Below, one piece after another: positions 52,490 through 59,922 of a stretch of DNA of 64,000 bases (within the stretch, counting starts at the first letter, position 1; the number at the start of each line of letters is the position of its first letter). Under the pieces are notes generated by a model, which worked only from the letters and a program-made list of their open reading frames with translations, did not search any database and was not told where the DNA came from. The translations under genes and the position numbers were made by a program. Source of the stretch: JACZYA01 sp965247455 (GTDB lineage: Bacteria > Acidobacteriota > Terriglobia > Acidiferrales > 2-02-FULL-67-57); the NCBI GenBank assembly GCA_965247455.1, contig CBDFHE010000015.1:1-64000 (forward strand), given 5' to 3'.

Positions 52490-53349
52490 TGGCCGAGGAG
52501 GTCATTCGCTTCGACCGCGTCGGGCTCGCCTTGGGCGGGAACGAAATCCTGCGCGAGGTCTCCTTCGCCGTCCACCGGGGCGAGACCTGCGTCCTGCTGG
52601 GCGTCACCGGCACCGGCAAGACCCTGCTGCTCAAGCTCGTCCTCGGACTGCTGCGGCCCGACCGCGGCCGCATCACCGTGCTGGGCACCGACATCACCGA
52701 CCTGGAAGAAGAAGAGCTGTTCCCGCTGCGCACGCGGCTGGGCATTGTCTTCCAGGAGATGGCGCTGTTCGACTCGCTCAGCGTCTATGAGAACGTCGCC
52801 TACCGCCTGATCGAAGAGACCGTGCACGGCTCGGCCGACCTCTCCGACGCCGAGATCGAGCGGCGCGTGCGCGAGGTGCTGCGCTTTGTCGAGCTGGAGG
52901 AAGCCATCTGGAAGCTGCCGGCGGAGCTCTCCGGCGGGATGCAACGGCGGGTGGGGCTGGCGCGCGCGCTGATCACCGAGCCGCCCGTGATGCTCTACGA
53001 CTCGCCCACCGCCGGGCTCGACCCGGTGACCTCACAGACCATCCTGACGCTGATTGCCAAGCTGCGCGACACGCGCCAGACCAGCGCGCTTTTCGTCACC
53101 CACCGTTTGCAGGATGCCTTCATCCTCGCCCACCACCTCTTTGATCCAGCGACCGGTGCCCTGCGACCAGTGTCCCAAAACGGAGACCGAGGCGACGAAA
53201 CACGGGAAGAAGACGAACCTGCCCCCCGTAGCCTTGGCGTAGGGGGGACACGCTTCCTGCTGCTGCGGGAGGGCGGCATCTACTTCGACGGCTCCCCCCA
53301 GGAACTCCTCGCCGCCCAAGACTCTTATCTCCAACACTACCTGGCCTGA
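52489..53349 (+). CDS. mlaF: MlaF-family ABC transporter ATPase
   Basis: A 286-residue ABC ATPase paired with MlaE. Walker A is GVTGTGKT (38-45), the Q-loop FQEMALFDSLSVYENV, the signature LSGGMQRRVGLARAL (about 147), and the switch His in FVTHRLQDA. Walker B reads VMLYDSPTAGLDP: after Asp171 the catalytic Glu is Ser172, which would lower hydrolysis unless compensated. The C-terminus carries an extra acidic loop (NGDRGDETREEDEPAPRSLGVGG, about 225-250) encoded partly by the 26-bp palindrome at 53222-53247 also found in blaI. ATG 52489 (TGATG overlap) or GTG 52486. Confidence 0.92.
   Translation: MAEEVIRFDRVGLALGGNEILREVSFAVHRGETCVLLGVTGTGKTLLLKLVLGLLRPDRGRITVLGTDITDLEEEELFPLRTRLGIVFQEMALFDSLSVYENVAYRLIEETVHGSADLSDAEIERRVREVLRFVELEEAIWKLPAELSGGMQRRVGLARALITEPPVMLYDSPTAGLDPVTSQTILTLIAKLRDTRQTSALFVTHRLQDAFILAHHLFDPATGALRPVSQNGDRGDETREEDEPAPRSLGVGGTRFLLLREGGIYFDGSPQELLAAQDSYLQHYLA
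53222..53247. repeat. 26-bp palindrome, copy in mlaF
   Basis: Arms CCCCCCGTAGCC and GGCGTAGGGGGG. Complement of the copy at 14547-14572 with one mismatch. In both host genes the coding-strand sequence gives PAPRSLGVGG, meaning same strand and same frame. Confidence 0.85.
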
Positions 53350-53551
53350 CAACGCCAACAGCTTACTATTTGAGCCCCGCGGCACCTGCGGCGGGGAAGG
53401 GCGGGTGCCAAGCACCTCTTCCAAACAGAAATTTGGCGATTAGGAAGTTCAGCCCAGCGGCGGAAGCCGCTGGGCTTCTTGTCTCACGACCCACGGGCAG
53501 AAGCCCGTGGGCTGAACGGCCTTAATCCTCCGTGTCTCTGTGGCTCGGGGG
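53350..53551. repeat. Palindromic repeats between mlaF and the K+ channel gene
   Basis: Contains GGCGGGTGCCAAGCACCTCTTCCAAAC (53400-53427), TTCAGCCCAGCGG-CGGAAG-CCGCTGGGCTTC (53449-53480), ACCCACGGGC-AGAA-GCCCGTGGGCTGAAC (53489-53517) and CTCCGTGTCTCTGTGGC (53527-53543). The two middle hairpins between convergent genes could end transcription from both sides. Confidence 0.6.
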
Positions 53552-54550
53552 CTAGGAGTTGGCGAGGGATTCGAGTTTTTCCAGGTGGTCGGCGGCGCCG
53601 ATGGCGATCAGGCGGTCGCCCGGGTGGACGACCACGTCGGGGGCGGGATTGAAGTGCATGCGGCCGTCACCCTGCTTGACCGCCAGCACCATCACGCCAG
53701 TCTTCTGGCGAATCTCTGCGTCAGCCAGGGTCTTGCCCGCCAGCGCCGACTTCTCCGCCACCGGCACCTCTTCAATTTCCATGTCGAGCCGCTCGCTGCC
53801 GAAGGCGTTGTCGATTAGCTCCAGCACGTGCGGCCGCAAAAACAGGTGCGCGATGCGGCGCCCGACGAAGTGGTAGGGCGAGACCACGTGCGTCACCCCG
53901 GCGCGCTTGAACTTGGGCAGGGCTTCTTCCTCGCTGGCGCGCGCAACAATCGTCAGGTCGGGCTTCAGCCCCCGCGCGGTCAGCACGATGTAGAGGTTGT
54001 CGGCGTCGGAGGCCACCGCCGCCACCAGTCCCTGCGCGTGGTCAATGCGAGCCCCGTGCAGCACCTCCTCGCGGGTGGCGCTGCCGACCACCACCGTCAT
54101 GCCCTCGTCCTGCGCCCACTGCGCGCTCTGGTCGTTGGTCTCAATGAAAACGAAGGGAACTTCGTGGGCGCGGAACTCGCGCGCCACCGAGCGGCCCACA
54201 CGGCCCGCGCCACAGATGATGTAATGGTTGTTGAGCTTGGCCAGTTCGCGTTGCATGCGGCGGCGTCCTACAAACCTGTCGAGCTCGAATTCTACCATCA
54301 CCTGCGTGAAGGTCGCCAACAGGAATGCCCCGGCCATCACCGCCGCCACGATCAGAAAGCTGTTGAAGACCTTGCCGGCGCCCGAGAGCGGATGGGTCTC
54401 CTTGTAGCCCACCGTGGTCATGGTGACAATGGTCATGTAGAAGCCGTCGAACCACGGCCAGCCTTCGATGTAGTGGAAGCCCGAGGCGCCGAGCAACACC
54501 ACGCCTACGAGCAGCAACCCAGCCAGAAGAAAACGCTTGCGAACGGTCAC
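53552..54550 (-). CDS. Two-TM potassium channel with TrkA-N and TrkA-C domains
   Basis: A 332-residue protein: TM1 (LLAGLLLVGVVLLGASGFHYI), pore helix and filter TIVTMTTVGYKE, TM2 (FNSFLIVAAVMAGAFLLATFTQVMV), then a RCK/TrkA-N Rossmann domain (NNHYIICGAGRVGRSVAREF...VVVGSATREEVLHGARID...LVAAVASDADNLYIVLTARGL) and a TrkA-C domain (VAEKSALAGKTLADAEIRQKTGVMVLAVKQGDG...VVVHPGDRLIAIG). TVGY marks K+ selectivity; RCK domains gate with nucleotide or Ca2+. GTG at 54550 has AGGAG four bases upstream. It lies, inverted, between mlaF and the MCE gene. Confidence 0.92.
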   Translation of the reverse strand: MTVRKRFLLAGLLLVGVVLLGASGFHYIEGWPWFDGFYMTIVTMTTVGYKETHPLSGAGKVFNSFLIVAAVMAGAFLLATFTQVMVEFELDRFVGRRRMQRELAKLNNHYIICGAGRVGRSVAREFRAHEVPFVFIETNDQSAQWAQDEGMTVVVGSATREEVLHGARIDHAQGLVAAVASDADNLYIVLTARGLKPDLTIVARASEEEALPKFKRAGVTHVVSPYHFVGRRIAHLFLRPHVLELIDNAFGSERLDMEIEEVPVAEKSALAGKTLADAEIRQKTGVMVLAVKQGDGRMHFNPAPDVVVHPGDRLIAIGAADHLEKLESLANS

Positions 54551-54689
54551 GGCGCTCCTCAGCGGTTTGCATCCTGCGTCGCAGCCCGCCAAAAGTCAAG
54601 CCGTCCACCCCGCCTACAAGGCATTTGCGCCCGCGCTCGGCTTCAGGCAGAATCTCCACTGGAAACAATTCGTACCGGGGAGGTTCGCT

Positions 54690-55745
54690 ATGCCAGCTCG
54701 CAAACAAGTCACTTGGTCGGAGTTGCGCGTAGGACTCTTTGTCCTCGCCGCTCTGGGTGTGCTGTCGATTTTTGTTTTCTACGTCACCGGCGGGGGCACC
54801 CTCTTCGCCGCCCAGGTCCACTACGTCACCTATTTGCCCGACGTGTCCGGCTTGCAGACCGGCGCACCCGTGCGCCTAGCCGGTTTTGCCGTCGGCGCGG
54901 TGGAAAGCGTGGGCCTGTCGGAGTTCCGCAATGACCCCAATCGACATGCCGAAGTCCGTTTCCGCGTCTCAAGCGACTACCAGAACGACATCCGCAGCGA
55001 CTCCCAAGCCTTCATCACCACCGAAGGTTTGCTGGGCGAAAGCGTGTTGGAGATGAGCCGCGGCGTTACCGGACAGCCCGTTCCCGCCGACGGCGTCGTC
55101 CCGGGCGGGCGCCGTGGCAACATCAAGGAAATTGTGCAGAACGTGGATCACATCACCGGCGACGTCCGCGGCCTGATCGGCGACCTGCGCGCCGGCCAGG
55201 GCACGCTGGGCAAGCTGTTTGAAGATCCCGCCCTCTACAACCGCGCCTACCGCGCCGTCGCCGATTTCCAGTCCCTCACCCAGCGGACCACCCAGGGCGA
55301 AGGCACGATCGGCAAGCTGATGGCCAACGAAGAGCTCTACGACCAATTGAAGACCACCGTGGACCGCCTGGCCCAGATGGCCAACGACGTCCGCGCCGGT
55401 AAGGGTATGCTGGGCGCCATGGTCTATGACGAGGAGTTCCGCGACGAGACCCGCAACATCGTCCGGCGCGCTGATGACATCGTGGCTCGGGTCCAGCGCG
55501 GCGAGGGAACCATCGGGAAGCTGCTGGCCGAGGAAGCCTTGCACCAGGACATCAAGGCCATTTTCGGCAACGTGGGCGAAATCACCCGCAAGATGAACCA
55601 AGGCGAGGGAACCTTCGGCCGCGCCCTCAACGACCCGCGCCTCTACGAGAACATCAACGAGTTCACCTCGGAGTTGCGCGCCTTGATCAGCGACTTCCGC
55701 AAGAACCCCAAGAAGTACCTGCGCATCAAACTCAGCCTGTTCTAG
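54690..55745 (+). CDS. mlaD: MlaD/MCE-domain lipid-binding protein
   Basis: A 351-residue periplasmic protein anchored by one N-terminal helix (LRVGLFVLAALGVLSIFVFYVTGG). The MCE domain follows (about 40-115: HYVTYLPDVSGLQTGAPVRLAGFAVGAVESVGLSEF...VRFRVSSDYQNDIRSDSQAFITTEGLLGESVLEM). The C-terminal part is a helical region with five or more repeats of the form GxGTxGKLxxDxxLY (GQGTLGKLFEDPALYNRAY, GEGTIGKLMANEELYDQLK, GKGMLGAMVYDEEFRDE, GEGTIGKLLAEEALHQD, GEGTFGRALNDPRLYEN). MCE rings carry lipids across the periplasm. ATG at 54690 follows GGGGAGG. Separated from mlaEF only by the channel gene. Confidence 0.92.
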   Translation: MPARKQVTWSELRVGLFVLAALGVLSIFVFYVTGGGTLFAAQVHYVTYLPDVSGLQTGAPVRLAGFAVGAVESVGLSEFRNDPNRHAEVRFRVSSDYQNDIRSDSQAFITTEGLLGESVLEMSRGVTGQPVPADGVVPGGRRGNIKEIVQNVDHITGDVRGLIGDLRAGQGTLGKLFEDPALYNRAYRAVADFQSLTQRTTQGEGTIGKLMANEELYDQLKTTVDRLAQMANDVRAGKGMLGAMVYDEEFRDETRNIVRRADDIVARVQRGEGTIGKLLAEEALHQDIKAIFGNVGEITRKMNQGEGTFGRALNDPRLYENINEFTSELRALISDFRKNPKKYLRIKLSLF

Positions 55746-55784
55746 CCGGCCCGCGCGGGGCAGATAGGCGACCGACCTCCCCAG

Positions 55785-56450
55785 TCAATGCCGGCCCCGC
55801 CTGACAGTATGCGGACTTCCGCTCAACCGCTTCTGTTCGGAGGGGCCCGCCGGCTCCTCCTTCTTCGTTGGGGTTGGGTAAGACCCGAGAAATACCTGGA
55901 AGCGACGGCCTCCTGCAGCCTTCTCCTCGTGGTATTTGGCGATCAGCCGCCCCAGTTGATTGGCCAGCTCCCCGGCGAACGAATGGGCGTCCGCCGCGGA
56001 TGCGAACCGCACCTCCGTTTGCAGGGTGAACGTCGGGAGTTTCTTCTGTGCCTTTTCCGCCCGCGAACGCAGAACCGCTAGGTCGCGAATCGTGCGCGCC
56101 GCCACCGCCACCAGGTACGCGGAAGAAAACCGATCCTGAATCTGGCTTGGGTCGGTCGCCAGCGCCCCCAGCGCCGCCGGGTCGATCAGGTAGGACCGCG
56201 CGCTCGCCCGCACGATCCGCTCAGTGCAGTTACCCTTGCGCCGCTCCTCCACCAGCTCAACCAGCCGCTCCCTCTCCAGCTCCCGCAGGTGATAGTTAAT
56301 CTTTTGGCGGGGAATCCGCAGCCGCCGCGCCAGTCCCGAAGCCCAGTCTGGCTCACGCAACTCCGCCACGATTCGGAGCCGCAACGGATGCAGCAAAATC
56401 GAAGCGCGTTCGGCGTCCTGAACAAAATCGAGTACCGCTGCGGCCGACAT
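55785..56450 (-). CDS. ArsR-like HTH_20 transcriptional regulator
   Basis: A 221-residue winged-helix regulator: ASILLHPLRLRIVAELREPDWASGLARRLRIPRQKINYHLRELERERLVELVEERRKGNCTERIVRASARSYLI forms the HTH and wing (about 15-90). The C-terminal half has a helix-rich region with RFSSAYLVAVAARTIRDLAVLRSRAEKAQKKLPTFTLQTEVRFASAADAHSFAGELANQL, similar to regulators of the helix_turn_helix_20 group that respond to small hydrophobic ligands. A dyad 55 bp upstream (56505-56522) is a likely autoregulatory site. No linked target gene is clear. Confidence 0.85.
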   Translation of the reverse strand: MSAAAVLDFVQDAERASILLHPLRLRIVAELREPDWASGLARRLRIPRQKINYHLRELERERLVELVEERRKGNCTERIVRASARSYLIDPAALGALATDPSQIQDRFSSAYLVAVAARTIRDLAVLRSRAEKAQKKLPTFTLQTEVRFASAADAHSFAGELANQLGRLIAKYHEEKAAGGRRFQVFLGSYPTPTKKEEPAGPSEQKRLSGSPHTVRRGRH

Positions 56451-56504
56451 CAGAGATCAACCTCCATGGCTTATCTGGTACCAAACAGCTCTGCTTCATA
56501 CAGC

Positions 56505-56522
56505 TGACAATTATAGTTGTCA
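56505..56522 (-). promoter_or_regulatory. Operator-like dyad upstream of the ArsR-like gene
   Basis: TGACAATTATAGTTGTCA pairs at 8 of 9 positions of its half-sites. On the minus strand it contains TTGACA and lies 55 bp before the gene start, so it overlaps the probable promoter. The surrounding 80 bp is strikingly AT-rich for this genome. Confidence 0.5.
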
Positions 56523-56646
56523 AGACTATATTACTAATCGGTATGGTCAAAAATGACGCTCATGGAGATCGGTAATCTATCATGATGATATACACACTTT
56601 AACTAGGTTGAGCGAAAGAGTGAGGGCCGGCTTGCCAAGTTCACCT

Positions 56647-57450
56647 TTAGCCTTGTGCGGGCAGCTGGGACAGGAAATCTTCCAGGACTGCGTTGAACTG
56701 TGCCGGCTGTTCCAGGTTCGCGAGGTGGCCGGCGGCGGGAATGATCTGGAAACGCGCCTGCGGAATCGAGCCCGCCATCTTCTGCGCTTCCGCAGGGGGA
56801 GAAAGCTTATCCTCCTCCCCCACCAGCACCAGCGTGGGGCACCGAATCCGCGACAGCAACTCCAGCGAATCCGGCCGCGCCGCCATCGCCCGCATCGCAC
56901 GGGCCAGGCTCACCGGCGAGGCCGCCAGCATCATCGCCCGCACCTGCGCCACCACCTTCGGATTCCCCTCCAAGGTGGTGTCGCCCAGCAGCTTGGGAAG
57001 CAACCGCTCGACCACGGATGCGGCGCCTTCCCGTTCGGCGAGGGCAGCGGTCTCAAGGCGTCCCTGGCGGCCTTCTTCGGAGTCAGCCTGGGCGCGGGTG
57101 TCGGCCAGAATGAGCGCGCGCACTGCCGAGGGGTACTTGCGATAGAAGGCGAAGGCCACGTAACCGCCCATGGAGAGCCCGGCCAGCACCACCCGCCCCA
57201 GCTTCAGCTCTGTGAGCAGGGCGTGCACATCGTCGGCGAACAACTCCAGGCTGGAGTCGCCTGCGCCGAGGGCCGATCCACCAAAACCTCGAAAATCCGG
57301 CGTAATTACACGGAACTTGCCCGCCAGGGCGCTGCGCTGCGTGGCCCACATCGAGCTGCTCAGCGGGTAGGCGTGCAACAGCACCACCGGCAGGCCCGTT
57401 CCTGCCTCCTCCCACGCCAGCTTCACGCTGTTTATAGCTTTGCTTGGCAC
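56647..57450 (-). CDS. Alpha/beta-fold hydrolase
   Basis: A 267-residue hydrolase of the 3-oxoadipate enol-lactonase/haloperoxidase type: PVVLLHAYPLSSSMWATQRSALAGKFRVITPDFRGFGGS (about 21-59), nucleophile elbow VLAGLSMGGYVAFAFYRKYP with Ser in GLSMGG, acid residue in LVLVGEEDKLSPP and the catalytic His in IIPAAGHLANLEQPAQFNAVLEDFL. All triad members are present. Substrate cannot be predicted. It stands alone, convergent with nothing and upstream of the divergent tRNA promoter region. Confidence 0.88.
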   Translation of the reverse strand: MPSKAINSVKLAWEEAGTGLPVVLLHAYPLSSSMWATQRSALAGKFRVITPDFRGFGGSALGAGDSSLELFADDVHALLTELKLGRVVLAGLSMGGYVAFAFYRKYPSAVRALILADTRAQADSEEGRQGRLETAALAEREGAASVVERLLPKLLGDTTLEGNPKVVAQVRAMMLAASPVSLARAMRAMAARPDSLELLSRIRCPTLVLVGEEDKLSPPAEAQKMAGSIPQARFQIIPAAGHLANLEQPAQFNAVLEDFLSQLPAQG

Positions 57451-57576
57451 CGTCCTTCATCCTAGGGGCCGTGCTGCCAACTAGCAAGAGTCTTTGTCAG
57501 CGCAGCATCGGAGGTGCATCCATGGGGGCAGAGTTCGGAATCGCTCAAATTAGGACACTGCCAGGCGCGGAGGGTG

Positions 57577-57605
57577 GTTGAGGCGAATCCGCGAGCGTGC
57601 TACCC
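57577..57605 (+). promoter_or_regulatory. Putative tRNA-Leu promoter
   Basis: TTGAGG (57577-57582) and TACCCT (57600-57605) are separated by 17 bp. The predicted transcription start is about 57612, ten bases before the mature tRNA 5' end. Confidence 0.5.
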
Positions 57606-57621
57606 TTTCCTGTTTGGCTGC

Positions 57622-57710
57622 GCTGGAGTGGCGGAACTGGCAGACGCGCCGGACTCAAAATCCGGTGGGGCTTACCCCCCGTGTGGGTTCGACTCCCACC
57701 TCCAGCACCA
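57622..57710 (+). tRNA. tRNA-Leu (anticodon CAA)
   Basis: Acceptor stem GCTGGAG pairs with CTCCAGC; the anticodon stem CCGGA/TCCGG encloses the loop CTCAAAA, so the anticodon is CAA. The variable arm is long (GGGGCTTACCCCC region), as in class II tRNAs, and the T-arm GTGGG-TTCGACT-CCCAC is canonical. CCA is encoded (57708-57710). A fragment of the same tRNA lies at 37855-37893. Confidence 0.96.
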
Positions 57711-57980
57711 TTTTCAATCAGTTACAGTCTCCCGGTTTTGCTGAACTCCTTGCCAGAGGCTGGGTTGTGCCCAAATTTTGCCCATTGGTTGGCCTGTCGG
57801 AAGCATAGGGTCTTGTGCCGTGCATGCCAGGACCTCCTCCGCCGCATGAACTTCCCGGATTAACCCTTCTTCTGCCTGGCCGTATCACACGCAAGCCTTC
57901 CAGAGAGCCCCGCTCGATTCAGCAGGGTCATTGAAGCGCTTAAGGTATGGAAACGGCCCACGTTTCCGGGGAGCGGCGAG

Positions 57981-58943
57981 TTAGGCGTAGAGATCGGCCA
58001 CGTACTCCGCGTAGCCGTTGAAGGGCCGGGTGGGGATGCGGCGGCCGGTGGCCACGTCCCGCTCGATCGCCTGTGACCAGCGCGGGTGCGGCACCTTGGG
58101 GTTGACGTTGGCAAAGAAGTCGTACTCCTTCGGCGCCACCACGTTCCAGAAGTTCTTCGGCCGCCGCCGCGTGAACTCAAACCGCACAATCGACTTGATG
58201 GACTTGAAGCCGTACTTCCACGGTACGATCAGCCGCAGCGGCGCGCCGTTCTGGTTCGGCAAGCGGTGCCCGTAGCTGCCCACCACCAGCAGCGCCAGCT
58301 CGTTGGTGGCTTCGTCCATTGTCAGCGCCTCAAAGTAGGGCCAGGGGTACCAGGCAGCTTTCTTCTGCCCCGGCGCTTGCCTGGGCCGGAAGAAGCTCAC
58401 CATGCGCAGGTAGCGCGCCGAGCTCTTCGGCCGCGCCCACTCCACGAACTTCTTGAGCGGAAAGCCGATCCACGGCACCACCACCGACCAGGCCTCCACG
58501 CACCGCAGCCGATAGACGCGCTCTTCCAACGCCATCTGCCCGATCAGCTCGTCCACATCGATCTTTCGTTTCTGTTCCACCTCACCGCCGATTTCGATTT
58601 CCCACGGGCGGGAGGGGAAGTTCTCCGCCCGCCGCCAGACCTTGTCCTTCTCCAGCGAGAACTCGTAGAAGTTGTTGTAGCGCGCCACAATTTGCTCGCG
58701 GGTGATGGGCCGCTCGGTGGTGTAGGTCGTGCTGCGCGCCGCTTCCAGTGCCGGCAGATTAGGTAGTTCTTCCTCGGCGAAGGCGCCGCCGACCAAGTCA
58801 CTCAGACCGCAGGCCGCTGCCGCGCCTGCCACCCCGGCCACCGCCAACCCGTGCAGAAAGCGCCGCCGCTTTCCTCGATAGACCTCCTCCGGCGTCACCT
58901 CCTGCTCCGGAATCTCCCAGCCCTTCGGTATGCGAATCAGCAT
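57981..58943 (-). CDS. msrP: Methionine sulfoxide reductase catalytic subunit MsrP, copy 2
   Basis: A 320-residue Tat-exported Mo enzyme, differing from copy 1 (46158-47120) only at residue 3 (Ile for Val) and the last residue (Ala for Ser). At DNA level the two genes are identical between 57994 and 58922, while the first seven codons differ at several synonymous sites and the flanks are unrelated. Motifs and Mo-ligand Cys are as in copy 1. No msrQ neighbour here either. The pattern points to gene conversion between older paralogues. Confidence 0.94.
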   Translation of the reverse strand: MLIRIPKGWEIPEQEVTPEEVYRGKRRRFLHGLAVAGVAGAAAACGLSDLVGGAFAEEELPNLPALEAARSTTYTTERPITREQIVARYNNFYEFSLEKDKVWRRAENFPSRPWEIEIGGEVEQKRKIDVDELIGQMALEERVYRLRCVEAWSVVVPWIGFPLKKFVEWARPKSSARYLRMVSFFRPRQAPGQKKAAWYPWPYFEALTMDEATNELALLVVGSYGHRLPNQNGAPLRLIVPWKYGFKSIKSIVRFEFTRRRPKNFWNVVAPKEYDFFANVNPKVPHPRWSQAIERDVATGRRIPTRPFNGYAEYVADLYA

Positions 58944-59051
58944 GCAGCCCCCTTTGACTGGCGTGCGCTATGTCCTTAAGGATACACCGATTGGATGGGA
59001 AAAGGCTGCGCGGGGTTTCCTGTGCAGACGTACGCCGACCGCAGGCGCAAT

Positions 59052-59081
59052 TTGACAGTGCATGCGGTCGGTTGCTAGAAT
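59052..59081 (+). promoter_or_regulatory. Sigma-70-type promoter for the zinc-ribbon gene
   Basis: TTGACA (59052-59057), 18-bp spacer, TAGAAT (59076-59081). It is close to consensus and oriented toward the gene at 59155, leaving a leader of about 65 nt. The divergent msrP copy 2 starts at 58943. Confidence 0.65.
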
Positions 59082-59154
59082 ACAAAATTACCCACCGGGC
59101 GTTTAGGGGAGCAGGGAGATAACGTGACCAGCCCGAATCTCAACGGACGAGGCC

Positions 59155-59913
59155 ATGCAGGCCGATCTCGAACGACTGATTGATCTGCAGCAGGTGGACC
59201 TCCGCCTGCAGGAACTCACCCGCCAAATCCAACTCTTTCCCGAGCAACGCGCCCAAACCGAACAGCAACTCACCGATGCCCGCCAAGCAATCCAGACCGC
59301 CCGCCAGCGCTACACCGACAGCCTGACCGAGCGCAAGAAGCTGGAACTCGACGTCCAGCAACTGGAAGAGAAAATCAGCAAGCATAAGGCGCAGCTCATG
59401 GAAGTGAAGTCGAACGACGCCTACCGCACCCTCCAGCAGGAAATCGAACAGGACGAGCAGAGAAAAACCGGCGCTGAAGACCACGAGCTGGAGGCCATGC
59501 TGGCCGCCGATGAGCAGGAGAAGGAAGTCAAAGCCGCCGAAGCGCAGCTCAAGCAGGCCGAGCAGCGCGTCGCCGCCGAGCTCAAGCGCTTGGACACCGA
59601 GCAGCGCACCCGCGAGCAGGAAGCCGCCGAGCTAAGCGCCCGCCGCGACGCCCTGCGCCCGCAGGTCAGCGAAGACAGCCTGGACGCCTACGACCGCATC
59701 GCCAGCGCGCACGGCGGCGTCGCCCTGGCCGAGGTGCGCGAGGAAATCTGCCAAGTCTGCCTCATCCACATCCGCCCGCAGACCTTCGCCGAGGTCAAGC
59801 GCAACGACCACATCTCCTACTGCGAGTCCTGCCACCGCATGCTTTATTACGTGCCGCCCCCGGCACCCGTCGCGCCGCCGGTCGAGGCCCGCCCCGCCGG
59901 CAGCGGCGGCTGA
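59155..59913 (+). CDS. Coiled-coil protein with C-terminal C4 zinc ribbon
   Basis: A 252-residue protein. Residues about 1-170 are a continuous coiled coil (LIDLQQVDLRLQELTRQIQLFPEQRAQTEQQL...KLELDVQQLEEKISKHKAQLMEVKSNDAYRTLQQEIEQDEQ). Residues about 190-230 hold a zinc ribbon with CQVC and CESC (EEICQVCLIHIRPQTFAEVKRNDHISYCESCHRMLYY). This is the CT398/HP0958-like architecture, linked in other bacteria to RNA binding, flagellar or type III functions. The tail is Pro/Ala-rich. Ten bp before the RNase HI gene, so probably one operon. Confidence 0.88.
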   Translation: MQADLERLIDLQQVDLRLQELTRQIQLFPEQRAQTEQQLTDARQAIQTARQRYTDSLTERKKLELDVQQLEEKISKHKAQLMEVKSNDAYRTLQQEIEQDEQRKTGAEDHELEAMLAADEQEKEVKAAEAQLKQAEQRVAAELKRLDTEQRTREQEAAELSARRDALRPQVSEDSLDAYDRIASAHGGVALAEVREEICQVCLIHIRPQTFAEVKRNDHISYCESCHRMLYYVPPPAPVAPPVEARPAGSGG

Positions 59914-59922
59914 TCGTTTTCT

